From a virus: a stretch of 29,724 nucleotides of DNA. The stretch spans positions 1 to 29,724 of the IMG/VR virus record IMGVR_UViG_3300044591_001471; one strand, 5' to 3'. The position numbers and the translations under genes were made by a program. Below, in pieces: positions 24,196 through 29,724 of the stretch. Below the pieces are notes generated by a model. That model was not told the origin of the DNA and made no database searches. It saw only the letters and a program-made list of their open reading frames with translations. The first letter of the stretch is position 1; each line of letters starts with the position of its first letter.

Positions 24196-24540
24196 TCAAT
24201 CATCCCACGGTGCTTTGCGACTCATTAGTTCTTTAATTCTTTCCACCACAACAGGATCTGGTGGTTCATTTATTCTTCGCACAAGTTCATCATATGCTTC
24301 TGCGGATACAATAATCCTTTCTGGTTCTTGACCTAATCGCAACCTGCGTTCTGGACTGATAGTTAGGTTGTAAGGATCATCATAAGGATAGATATACTCC
24401 TGAAACCAACCAATACTCAACGATTCCCAGAACTCACCATAACCCCATTCATCACCGTCATCATAACAGTCAAGAATATACAGGACATTACGAAATCCAT
24501 CAAGGAAAAGTTCCCATTTTGTTGGGTTTTCAAATCTCAT
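24196..24540 (-). CDS. Protein with C-terminal antitoxin-like motif
   Basis: A 114-residue protein from the ATG at 24540 (MRFENPTKWELFLDGFRNVL). The N-terminal half has aromatic-rich segments (WGYGEFWESLSIGWFQEYIY). The C-terminus (RIIVSAEAYDELVRRINEPP, then DPVVVERIKELMSRKAPWDD) resembles the end of DUF1778/TacA-type antitoxins (xxSxxxxxxLxxxLxxPPxP). The longer frame to 24657 is rejected because it overlaps the upstream gene entirely out of frame. No toxin gene is visible next to it. Confidence 0.68.
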   Translation of the reverse strand: MRFENPTKWELFLDGFRNVLYILDCYDDGDEWGYGEFWESLSIGWFQEYIYPYDDPYNLTISPERRLRLGQEPERIIVSAEAYDELVRRINEPPDPVVVERIKELMSRKAPWDD

Positions 24541-24544
24541 AGTA

Positions 24545-24727
24545 TTATCCACAGTTGGGCATCCAGAGTGTAGAGAGTTTGTTCTTCTTTGCAGTGATGT
24601 TGAAGTGATCAATCTGACCATTCTTGTGATAGATTCCACACCAGAGGAACCCATCATCCATCATCTCAAAGTGTATCATATCTATGTCCTTGACAACAAT
24701 CTCATCAGGATTCTTTTCGTCGTTCAT
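24545..24727 (-). CDS. Small conserved protein, unknown
   Basis: A 60-residue protein (begins MNDEKNPDEIVVKDIDMIHF; then EMMDDGFLWCGIYHKNGQID and FNITAKKNKLSTLW). Beta-rich centre and a basic end. It overlaps the upstream gene by 23 bp. Function unknown. Confidence 0.7.
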   Translation of the reverse strand: MNDEKNPDEIVVKDIDMIHFEMMDDGFLWCGIYHKNGQIDHFNITAKKNKLSTLWMPNCG

Positions 24728-25136
24728 TTTCCTTTCTCACTCGTTCAAGAAATGCAGTTGCTTGTTCATCCAATCGTGCAATCAAATCCTCAATATCACT
24801 AATTGCAATCTCATTATACTCACGGTTGAGGTTCTCACAACGCAAAGCATCAATCATAGATTGAAATGCAATCATTTGTTGATGTTCTGGAGTGATAGGT
24901 GTGCCGTGAGGAAGAGAGGCACATTCCATATTGTAGAAGTCATTATATCGTTGAAGAACACGATTACTCTTCTCACGACGTTCTGCCTCATCAAACATTT
25001 CGTCAGGGTATGGTTCTTGGTTCATCATAAGTTTCCTCAGTTTCTCTTTGCCGTATTCAGTCAGTTCGTGTTTTTGTTTGCGGAGTTCTTCTACTTCTTC
25101 TTGGGTGAGATTGACCCAAGGCATATCATTGTTCAT
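24705..25136 (-). CDS. Helical charged protein, unknown
   Basis: A 143-residue protein from the ATG at 25136 (MNNDMPWVNLTQEEVEELRK) with long charged helices (EYGKEKLRKLMMNQEPYPDE; later EDLIARLDEQATAFLERVRK). This is coiled-coil-like; the function is not recognised. The TTG at 25145 is not needed, and the ATG overlaps the upstream stop (ATGA). Confidence 0.72.
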   Translation of the reverse strand: MNNDMPWVNLTQEEVEELRKQKHELTEYGKEKLRKLMMNQEPYPDEMFDEAERREKSNRVLQRYNDFYNMECASLPHGTPITPEHQQMIAFQSMIDALRCENLNREYNEIAISDIEDLIARLDEQATAFLERVRKENERRKES

Positions 25137-25315
25137 TGTTCCCAAGCATAAGATTTCAGAAGTTCGTTGTCCTTCTCCAGTTGCTCTATTCTATCACACA
25201 ACTCGGTGATAATACAAATCAAAGAAGGATAGCAAATAGTTTCAGTATCATTCCCATCCTCCATATCAATATAACGGTAATGGCAAAGTTCTTTGGCAAA
25301 GTTACGTTCAGTCAT
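25133..25315 (-). CDS. Small coiled-coil-like protein
   Basis: A 60-residue protein from the ATG at 25315 (MTERNFAKELCHYRYIDMED; later LCDRIEQLEKDNELLKSYAW). A good AAGGAG ribosome binding site precedes this ATG. It is coupled to both neighbours. Function unknown. Confidence 0.73.
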   Translation of the reverse strand: MTERNFAKELCHYRYIDMEDGNDTETICYPSLICIITELCDRIEQLEKDNELLKSYAWEQ

Positions 25316-25938
25316 CGTAGCATCTCCTTGATTTTCTGCAAACAACTGTTGAAACCATCCACAAGTAATTCAGTATTTACATTCTGACTTCCTGCTGCTG
25401 ATTGTTCTTTCGGCAACCAACTCTCCACCAAATCTACAATATCATTACAGGTATCAAAATCATAACCAAGTTCATCCACCAATCTATTAAAAAGCTTTTG
25501 TGCTTGATATTTTTTCACCAACCTATTCACAACTTCATCCATAGGTTTTGGATCGTCTTTCTCATCACACTTTACTTTATTATAATAATCATCTTCTCTT
25601 ACCTTCTCTTCGTATGCTGCCTGAAAACCTGCTTTGAAACCTTTCCACCTTGTATCATCATACTTGGAATCAGTTTCCAATTCAGGATATTGCCCCCACC
25701 AATCTTTGTATGCTTCTTCTACTGGTGATTTATGTTTCTCAATCTCTTTGAGGAGTTCAAGTTTCTTTTGAAGCACTTTGATTTCTGCTTCTGTTTTTTC
25801 AATATCAGATTTGAAAGTCATTTGTTTAAGGTAAGGAGTAGCATCCATCACACCATCTTTGATTGCTTGTCTAAAGGCATCACGAAGTCCATCAGCAACT
25901 TGCTCTGGTGTTTGTGGAGTTGGTTGAAATTCAGTCAT
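25312..25938 (-). CDS. Coiled-coil protein, unknown
   Basis: A 208-residue acidic protein (begins MTEFQPTPQTPEQVADGLRD). It has a coiled coil over residues 44-70 (DIEKTEAEIKVLQKKLELLK) and then WKGFKAGFQAAYEEKVREDD. Motifs of the WxGFxAGFxAAYE type are frequent in phage early proteins. It ends in a helical region with two further possible helices. Function unknown. Confidence 0.74.
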   Translation of the reverse strand: MTEFQPTPQTPEQVADGLRDAFRQAIKDGVMDATPYLKQMTFKSDIEKTEAEIKVLQKKLELLKEIEKHKSPVEEAYKDWWGQYPELETDSKYDDTRWKGFKAGFQAAYEEKVREDDYYNKVKCDEKDDPKPMDEVVNRLVKKYQAQKLFNRLVDELGYDFDTCNDIVDLVESWLPKEQSAAGSQNVNTELLVDGFNSCLQKIKEMLR

Positions 25939-26185
25939 TATTCGTCAGTCCTGTTTGTTCTTCCAGTTTAGCATATTTTCCTCGCATAAAACCCTCATAG
26001 AACGATGCGTAAATCCATTTTCTCATCAGGTCTTCACGGGTCTTTGGGTCTTCAACAGAACAATCTCCCGCAAACCATTCAACAGTCCAAGTCCATTCAG
26101 TATGATTTCCATAAAACCATTCGTTGAAGGATGTTTCAATATCCTCAACAAACTCCCAGTCTTCTATTGGGTATTGTTTAGTCAT
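25931..26185 (-). CDS. Aromatic-rich phage protein, unknown
   Basis: An 84-residue protein from the ATG at 26185 (MTKQYPIEDWEFVEDIETSF), with many Trp, Phe and Tyr (FNEWFYGNHTEWTWTVEWFA) and YASFYEGFMRGKYA. It is coupled to the upstream gene by ATGA, which decides this start over a longer GTG frame to 26239. Function unknown. Confidence 0.7.
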   Translation of the reverse strand: MTKQYPIEDWEFVEDIETSFNEWFYGNHTEWTWTVEWFAGDCSVEDPKTREDLMRKWIYASFYEGFMRGKYAKLEEQTGLTNND

Positions 26186-26367
26186 AAGTCTAATGGTTGC
26201 TGGGGGTCTTTTTTCCAAACTTCTTTGTATGTAATCCACCGTTCCACACCAATTTCTTGTTGAGCAACCCAGTGTATTCCATTCTCATCAATCCCATCAA
26301 GATAATGAATACGGGTCTTCGGGTCAATCACTCGTGATACTTGTGTGAATTTTAGTTTGTTAGTCAT
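26182..26367 (-). CDS. Small beta-rich protein, unknown
   Basis: A 61-residue protein (begins MTNKLKFTQVSRVIDPKTRI; then DENGIHWVAQQEIGVERWIT) with strand-like alternation (KTRIHYLDGIDENGIHWVAQ). Coupled by overlap. Function unknown. Confidence 0.7.
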   Translation of the reverse strand: MTNKLKFTQVSRVIDPKTRIHYLDGIDENGIHWVAQQEIGVERWITYKEVWKKDPQQPLDL

Positions 26368-26587
26368 TTTCTTTCATACAAGGGTACTCAAACTTTTCAC
26401 CAATACATTCTAACATAGTGCGGGCAAAGGTAATCTCACCATAAGCACAACCATCTTCAAAGGCATCATCATAATTACCAGCACTTGGAGTATAATCATC
26501 TCCAAATAGACCTTCATAGCAGTGTTTTACCTCTGCTACTTCTTTGAGAACCTTGAGGAGAAGTGTGAGTTTTTCTTCGGTAGTCAT
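26360..26587 (-). CDS. Small acidic protein, unknown
   Basis: A 75-residue protein (begins MTTEEKLTLLLKVLKEVAEV; later DDAFEDGCAYGEITFARTML). The DDAFxDGxxYGExxFAR pattern recurs in phage early proteins. Coupled to neighbours by ATGA. Function unknown. Confidence 0.72.
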   Translation of the reverse strand: MTTEEKLTLLLKVLKEVAEVKHCYEGLFGDDYTPSAGNYDDAFEDGCAYGEITFARTMLECIGEKFEYPCMKEND

Positions 26588-26910
26588 TTTACCCCCAGAA
26601 GTTTTTTTTCTTCATCAGTCAAACGAGCAAGAAGTTCTTGTCGTTTTTGTTCTTTGATTTCTTTTTGTTGTTTTTCTTCCAACTTTTCATCAAGAATATC
26701 CATCATAGTATCAAAACTATAACATCCTTTGTTCCAGTTGCTCTCACCTTTTTGAGTGATGACTACCTTTTCATCAAATCCTTCTGAACGGAACATTTCG
26801 TAAATGCGAATTACATAATCATCATCTTTGTCCTCATAAACCTCAACACTTAAATCAAGTTGTTTTGCTTTGGTAAAGAGTTTGAGAAGTTCAGTTACTT
26901 TGATAGTCAT
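26584..26910 (-). CDS. Charged protein, unknown
   Basis: A 108-residue protein. The N-terminal half is alpha/beta (VEVYEDKDDDYVIRIYEMFR); the C-terminal half is a highly charged coiled coil (MMDILDEKLEEKQQKEIKEQ, then KRQELLARLTDEEKKLLGVK). Function unknown. Confidence 0.73.
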   Translation of the reverse strand: MTIKVTELLKLFTKAKQLDLSVEVYEDKDDDYVIRIYEMFRSEGFDEKVVITQKGESNWNKGCYSFDTMMDILDEKLEEKQQKEIKEQKRQELLARLTDEEKKLLGVK

Positions 26911-26930
26911 TTCAGTTCCTCATCATCACT

Positions 26931-27131
26931 CTAGAAATCACAGACCTCTCTGGATGCAGTCCTATACTGGTTCTTCTGCCTCACCATAAGAACATTTTTG
27001 CCATTTCGTTCTTCACGATAAAACTCCATTGTAGAACCAGTACCAAGAAGAACTGCAACTTGAAAAAGAACTGCTTCCTTTTCACTTTCAGTAAATACGT
27101 AGTCTATAGAAGATTTTACATAGTCATTCAT
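26931..27131 (-). CDS. Small protein, unknown
   Basis: A 66-residue protein (begins MNDYVKSSIDYVFTESEKEA; then FYREERNGKNVLMVRQKNQY). Mixed helix and strand. It is coupled to the upstream gene by ATGA. Function unknown. Confidence 0.7.
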   Translation of the reverse strand: MNDYVKSSIDYVFTESEKEAVLFQVAVLLGTGSTMEFYREERNGKNVLMVRQKNQYRTASREVCDF

Positions 27132-27451
27132 TTCAGTTCTCCATAAGAAAGTGTTTTGATTTCTTCTACATTCAAGGTTTTGACATAACCACGAGGATAG
27201 TCATTATCATAAGCATTAAAGACAAAAACAGGAATGTTTCGTTCTTTACAGATTTGTTTGAACTTTTCTTCATTCAGTTCAAACTTACCAATATACTCTA
27301 CATTTGGATACCTGTCCCAAGAAGTTACAAGTCCTCCTGGATAATAACCCCACTCAAACTCATCAAGTTCTTGAATGATATTTTCTACCTCTTGAATGTT
27401 CTCTGGATTAGTGTAGATGCGTCCGTATCCTTTGTAATTGAAAGCAGTCAT
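27128..27451 (-). CDS. Conserved phage protein, unknown
   Basis: A 107-residue protein from the ATG at 27451 (MTAFNYKGYGRIYTNPENIQ). Alternating helices and strands (VENIIQELDEFEWGYYPGGL; later FKQICKERNIPVFVFNAYDN) suggest a compact alpha/beta domain. The ATG follows the upstream stop by one base; the longer GTG frame is not needed. Function unknown. Confidence 0.72.
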   Translation of the reverse strand: MTAFNYKGYGRIYTNPENIQEVENIIQELDEFEWGYYPGGLVTSWDRYPNVEYIGKFELNEEKFKQICKERNIPVFVFNAYDNDYPRGYVKTLNVEEIKTLSYGELK

Positions 27452-27452
27452 T

Positions 27453-27695
27453 TCAATCTCCAAGAACACCTGACCTTACACTTTCCACACCATCAACATA
27501 TCCCCTATCATACTCATCACCTGCTCCAATATCATAACCAATACCATATGCTTTATCAGCAACTACAAGAGCAAACTTTACAGCAACCTCACGAAAGGCA
27601 TTATTCATAGCACCAGTCATAACACCAGCACCAAGACTATTCATTCCAAACTGGGTTCCATCACCCCAGAGTTCAATAAGTTCTTGTTCAGTCAT
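27453..27695 (-). CDS. Gly/Ala-rich small protein, unknown
   Basis: An 80-residue protein (begins MTEQELIELWGDGTQFGMNS; then GAGVMTGAMNNAFREVAVKF, YGIGYDIGAGDEYDRGYVDG). It is unusually rich in Gly, Ala and Met with weakly amphipathic character; an interaction with membranes or a phage particle is conceivable. A TATAAT promoter element at 27719-27724 precedes it. Confidence 0.68.
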   Translation of the reverse strand: MTEQELIELWGDGTQFGMNSLGAGVMTGAMNNAFREVAVKFALVVADKAYGIGYDIGAGDEYDRGYVDGVESVRSGVLGD

Positions 27696-27705
27696 AAGGT
27701 ATCTG

Positions 27706-27724
27706 TGTGTATGAGAGTATTATA
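27706..27724 (-). promoter_or_regulatory. -10 region with TACTCTCATACACA element, copy 1
   Basis: Minus strand TATAATACTCTCATACACA, ahead of the ATG at 27695. It is 18 of 19 bases identical to 28022-28040, so two adjacent genes share a duplicated promoter/leader. Confidence 0.65.
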
Positions 27725-28009
27725 TCAAATGGAATGAGGAGAACTTATTTCAGTCAAAGGAAGAGTTTCCAGTTCTGCATAGGTGAATGGAATGCCATCA
27801 TCAAGTCGTGCTTCATTTTTATAAAGATAAAACTGCTTAAAATTAACAACAGTTCCCCTCAAATCTCCATCTTCATCTACTTGATAGACAAGCACATCAC
27901 AATACTTATTTCCATCATAAGTCAGGATTGCTGCCTTACGAATAGGTGCTTTTTCTCCCGCAACATCACCATAAGATGGAATAGGATAATCAGTAAAGGC
28001 ATCAAGCAT
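27725..28009 (-). CDS. Conserved protein, unknown
   Basis: A 94-residue protein from the ATG at 28009 (MLDAFTDYPIPSYGDVAGEK), beta-rich (AAILTYDGNKYCDVLVYQVD, then EDGDLRGTVVNFKQFYLYKN) with an acidic C-terminus. It might be a small OB- or SH3-like beta barrel, but I cannot assign it. The ATG follows AAGGAACTCC. The longer frame to 28048 crosses the promoter element and is rejected. Confidence 0.7.
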   Translation of the reverse strand: MLDAFTDYPIPSYGDVAGEKAPIRKAAILTYDGNKYCDVLVYQVDEDGDLRGTVVNFKQFYLYKNEARLDDGIPFTYAELETLPLTEISSPHSI

Positions 28010-28021
28010 TTGGAGTTCCTT

Positions 28022-28040
28022 TGTGTATGAGAGTATCATA
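28022..28040 (-). promoter_or_regulatory. -10 region with TACTCTCATACACA element, copy 2
   Basis: Minus strand TATGATACTCTCATACACA, followed by AAGGAA and the ATG at 28009. It is the paired copy of 27706-27724. Confidence 0.65.
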
Positions 28041-28070
28041 CCACCCACAGAGGCACCCAGAGCATCCCCT

Positions 28071-28092
28071 GTGCCAGTTCTTCAAGTGTCCT
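28071..28092. repeat. Palindrome copy L (GTGCCASTT family)
   Basis: Plus strand: GTGCCAGTT, CTTC, AAGTGTCCT. It spans the stop of the 35-residue zinc-ribbon gene. It is the isolated right-most copy. Confidence 0.7.
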
Positions 28093-28189
28093 TACACCTA
28101 TGCAACGGAATACGAAGAAACTGAAAGAACCTTCCAATATATCCTATCTGTGCTCCGCATTTAGGGCAACAATAAGATGCGTAAGTCAT
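28082..28189 (-). CDS. Tiny zinc-ribbon-like protein
   Basis: A 35-residue protein (MTYASYCCPKCGAQIGYIGR, then FFQFLRIPLHRC). CCPKCG at residues 7-12 and a later HRC give a CxxC...HxC set that could bind one zinc. It overlaps the upstream gene by ATGA and ends in palindrome L. Function unknown. Confidence 0.62.
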   Translation of the reverse strand: MTYASYCCPKCGAQIGYIGRFFQFLRIPLHRCKDT

Positions 28190-28359
28190 TTCGGCAAACA
28201 CAAGTGAGCATAAGTTCCCCCAAAAAATCCGTCAATCCACTTGCCACCTTCTTTGAGGCATAATGTTTTTTGATAATCAATAATAACTCCATAAAGAAGT
28301 GCAAAAAGTAGAAATATAGAAATAATAATCAAAAGTGCTTTGAGTTCTTCTTTACTCAT
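28186..28359 (-). CDS. Small membrane protein
   Basis: A 57-residue protein (begins MSKEELKALLIIISIFLLFA) with one transmembrane segment (residues 8-27) and a Cys/Gly-containing outer segment (TLCLKEGGKWIDGFFGGTYA). It is coupled on both sides by ATGA. Function unknown. Confidence 0.7.
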   Translation of the reverse strand: MSKEELKALLIIISIFLLFALLYGVIIDYQKTLCLKEGGKWIDGFFGGTYAHLCLPK

Positions 28360-28559
28360 CCCCCTACATCTCCACTCACTACAATAGGTTCTACATCACC
28401 ACAGACAACTTCTGCGTTCATATTCTCCATAATAATAGACACCTTATCCATAACTCTTTCTCTGGTTTCTTGTGTCCAAATGCTATTCCCAACGACACTC
28501 AAACTTTTATAAAGAGTATTGTGGATTACCATAAGGTCTGCTGCTGATAGTTTAGTCAT
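28356..28559 (-). CDS. Small helical protein, unknown
   Basis: A 67-residue protein (begins MTKLSAADLMVIHNTLYKSL; then IWTQETRERVMDKVSIIMEN). The pattern SAADLMVIHNTLYKSL recalls small phage and cyanophage helical proteins; function unknown. Coupled at both ends. Confidence 0.72.
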   Translation of the reverse strand: MTKLSAADLMVIHNTLYKSLSVVGNSIWTQETRERVMDKVSIIMENMNAEVVCGDVEPIVVSGDVGG

Positions 28560-29110
28560 AATACCTCATCAATCCACTTGAAACCCATCAACTTATAAAC
28601 AAACCAACGAAAAACAATATTCGGTTTTTTCTCTACATAAAACCTATAATATCCATCATCACCAATCGTATAATACCCTTGATGATTACTTCCGTGTTTT
28701 ACTACAAAACTTGGAGAACTATATTTGACATCACCAGTTATAGAAAGTCTAGAGTAATCAAGTGTTCCTGAAAGTGTATATTTGATTGGAAAACTTCCAT
28801 TCTCACGGGCATACTCAAAATTCTCAAAAATTCTATTGAACTTTACTTGATACTGATATTCTTGAGTATATCCAAGTTGATTAAACTTCTCTTTTACTCT
28901 CTCAATTCGTTTATCAATCTTCTCATCCAATTCTTGTGAGATTTCTTCTAATGTCTTGGGTGGTTCTGGAATATCAAGATAAGGTTTGATTACATCAAAA
29001 TACTCATAATCTTCTGTGTAATAAAAAGCACCAACAAAATAAGGAAGAATAATTTGAGGTGCTCCTTTGAGTTTGTTTGGGTTGAGTTTATATCCTATTC
29101 TTTCAGTCAT
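28556..29110 (-). CDS. Conserved protein, unknown
   Basis: A 184-residue protein (begins MTERIGYKLNPNKLKGAPQI). A helical charged stretch (EEISQELDEKIDKRIERVKE) precedes a beta-rich half (FPIKYTLSGTLDYSRLSITG; YYTIGDDGYYRFYVEKKPNI) and a basic hydrophobic end. I do not recognise the family. It is part of the coupled chain. Confidence 0.72.
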   Translation of the reverse strand: MTERIGYKLNPNKLKGAPQIILPYFVGAFYYTEDYEYFDVIKPYLDIPEPPKTLEEISQELDEKIDKRIERVKEKFNQLGYTQEYQYQVKFNRIFENFEYARENGSFPIKYTLSGTLDYSRLSITGDVKYSSPSFVVKHGSNHQGYYTIGDDGYYRFYVEKKPNIVFRWFVYKLMGFKWIDEVL

Positions 29111-29253
29111 TTTCTAATCACAGCAATTACTTTACGATTTGGATACTTCTCTACAATTATATCACGAGCATTCTCATAATCAATAGATTCCTTTACGGTT
29201 TCATAATACACAGTTTTATCTGCGTCATCCCAAGTTTGAACTTCGTAAGTCAT
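29107..29253 (-). CDS. Small acidic protein, unknown
   Basis: A 48-residue protein (begins MTYEVQTWDDADKTVYYETV; ends KYPNRKVIAVIRK). A strand-helix-strand layout is likely. It overlaps the next gene by ATGA. Function unknown. Confidence 0.68.
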   Translation of the reverse strand: MTYEVQTWDDADKTVYYETVKESIDYENARDIIVEKYPNRKVIAVIRK

Positions 29254-29258
29254 CTTTA

Positions 29259-29432
29259 TCACTCATAGTAGGACATATCATAACTACCTTCATTATAACC
29301 CATTTGAAAGATTTCTTGGGCAAACTTCACAAAGGCATCAAAGTTTCCAGAATACTCCCAACCATCATTCTCATCCCAATCTTCTTCAAAATGTTCTTTT
29401 ACAAGTTTGATGACTTCTTCATCTAAAATCAT
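29259..29432 (-). CDS. Small acidic protein, unknown
   Basis: A 57-residue acidic protein (begins MILDEEVIKLVKEHFEEDWD; later FVKFAQEIFQMGYNEGSYDM). The FVKFAxEIFxMGYxEGS pattern suits a small helical protein. It shares a base with the upstream stop (TAATG). Function unknown. Confidence 0.7.
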   Translation of the reverse strand: MILDEEVIKLVKEHFEEDWDENDGWEYSGNFDAFVKFAQEIFQMGYNEGSYDMSYYE

Positions 29433-29614
29433 TAGAGTGCCTCCAATTCATCACACAATTCTAACACATCAGCACACATAATCACACCAGGATTTTGTTG
29501 GAGTTGGTTGATTACCTCACGAAGAATACCAGTAAGGTGGAAGGCAGGGTCGTGTGCTAGGTCATCATAATAAGCAGAAAGTACTTTATCTGCTTTGGTT
29601 TTTATGTCAGTCAT
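29432..29614 (-). CDS. Small helical protein, unknown
   Basis: A 60-residue protein (begins MTDIKTKADKVLSAYYDDLA; ends ADVLELCDELEAL), helical. Coupled at both ends. Function unknown. Confidence 0.7.
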   Translation of the reverse strand: MTDIKTKADKVLSAYYDDLAHDPAFHLTGILREVINQLQQNPGVIMCADVLELCDELEAL

Positions 29615-29724
29615 TTTGCTTTGTGTTCGTTAAAAAACTTATTCATTTCTTTGAGGTATTCTTTTCCCTCATTACTAAAAAAATACTCATTCATATTTTC
29701 CCAGCAACTTGCCCCTGAACTTTC
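29611..29724 (-). CDS. C-terminal part of a gene cut by the right edge
   Basis: The frame is open from the right edge to the stop at 29611-29613 (38 codons; reads ESSGASCWENMNEYFFSNEG, then KEYLKEMNKFFNEHKAK). Its stop overlaps the next ATG as ATGA, which supports it as a real gene end. The N-terminus is outside the window, though an internal Met at residue 11 cannot be excluded as the start. Confidence 0.6.
   Translation of the reverse strand, partial: ESSGASCWENMNEYFFSNEGKEYLKEMNKFFNEHKAK

Noticed and set aside
1-29724. tRNA genes, which many cyanophages carry.
   Set aside because: I looked for GGTTCGAATCC-like T-arms with matching acceptor stems on both strands and found none. GGTTCGAG at 8223 is inside a coding region without a cloverleaf.

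Overview
This window looks like part of the genome of a T4-like cyanophage (a contractile-tailed myovirus of Synechococcus/Prochlorococcus-type cyanobacteria). The evidence is a pair of T4-type baseplate wedge genes (gp25, then gp6) together with host-derived metabolic genes typical of these phages: speD, a CP12-like Calvin-cycle regulator, an SPFH/prohibitin-like membrane protein and several 2OG-Fe(II) oxygenases. Dozens of very small, tightly packed genes surround them. All 93 genes called here lie on the minus strand and read from right to left. I found no convincing plus-strand protein gene, no tRNA and no CRISPR array.

Layout. (1) 1-3.9 kb is AT-rich and has late character: gp6 (cut by the left edge), gp25, speD, small conserved genes, a glycosyltransferase-like gene and an AbrB-like gene, with TATAAATA or AATAAATA late-promoter-like boxes 18-23 bp ahead of starts. 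(2) 4.0-8.5 kb holds small early-type genes in short units, each with its own sigma70-like promoter, plus a KxDG nucleotidyltransferase-like (ligase-fold) gene. (3) 8.5-8.95 kb is the longest stretch without a gene and is full of repeats: CTCGWCGAG sites, two perfect 24-bp direct repeats, ATTCTCAA repeats, and the only strong plus-strand promoter. (4) 8.9-12.5 kb is a host-interaction block: a glycine-rich tail-fibre/adhesin-like gene, three 2OG-Fe(II) oxygenases and two paralogous Cys-rich proteins. (5) 12.5-14.4 kb is a run of small conserved genes with ATGA-type overlaps. (6) 14.4-19.5 kb holds an RlpA-like cell-wall protein, a secreted protein, a methyltransferase-like/PD-(D/E)XK-like pair, a SprT-like HExxH protein, the SPFH-like protein and CP12. 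(7) 19.6-29.7 kb is a long chain of small, mostly unknown genes with overlapping start and stop codons. It includes an AbrB-domain protein, two tiny zinc-ribbon proteins, an NTF2-like protein and a fourth 2OG oxygenase.

The most unusual signal is a dispersed 22-bp imperfect palindrome (GTGCCASTT, 4-nt loop, AACTGKCAC), with at least 13 copies. Twelve sit on or just inside the 3' end of a gene. In a typical unit, 5' to 3' on the minus strand, the order is end of gene with palindrome, GC-rich hairpin, -10 box (TATAAT or CATACT), ribosome binding site, next gene. In four genes the palindrome is translated, and three of these share the tail V-P-x-x-K-(V/L)-A-Q. The palindromes cluster at 5.4-8.2 kb and 15.7-19.1 kb, with one at 28.07 kb; none was seen in the structural region or in the long operon at 19.6-27.7 kb. 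A second unusual feature is the CTCGWCGAG array, one copy of which sits exactly in the spacer of a TTGCAA-N17-TACACT promoter.

Gene identities rest on motif recognition by eye. No database search was possible. Many small genes are called from an open frame, coupling to neighbours and general resemblance to known cyanophage small proteins.
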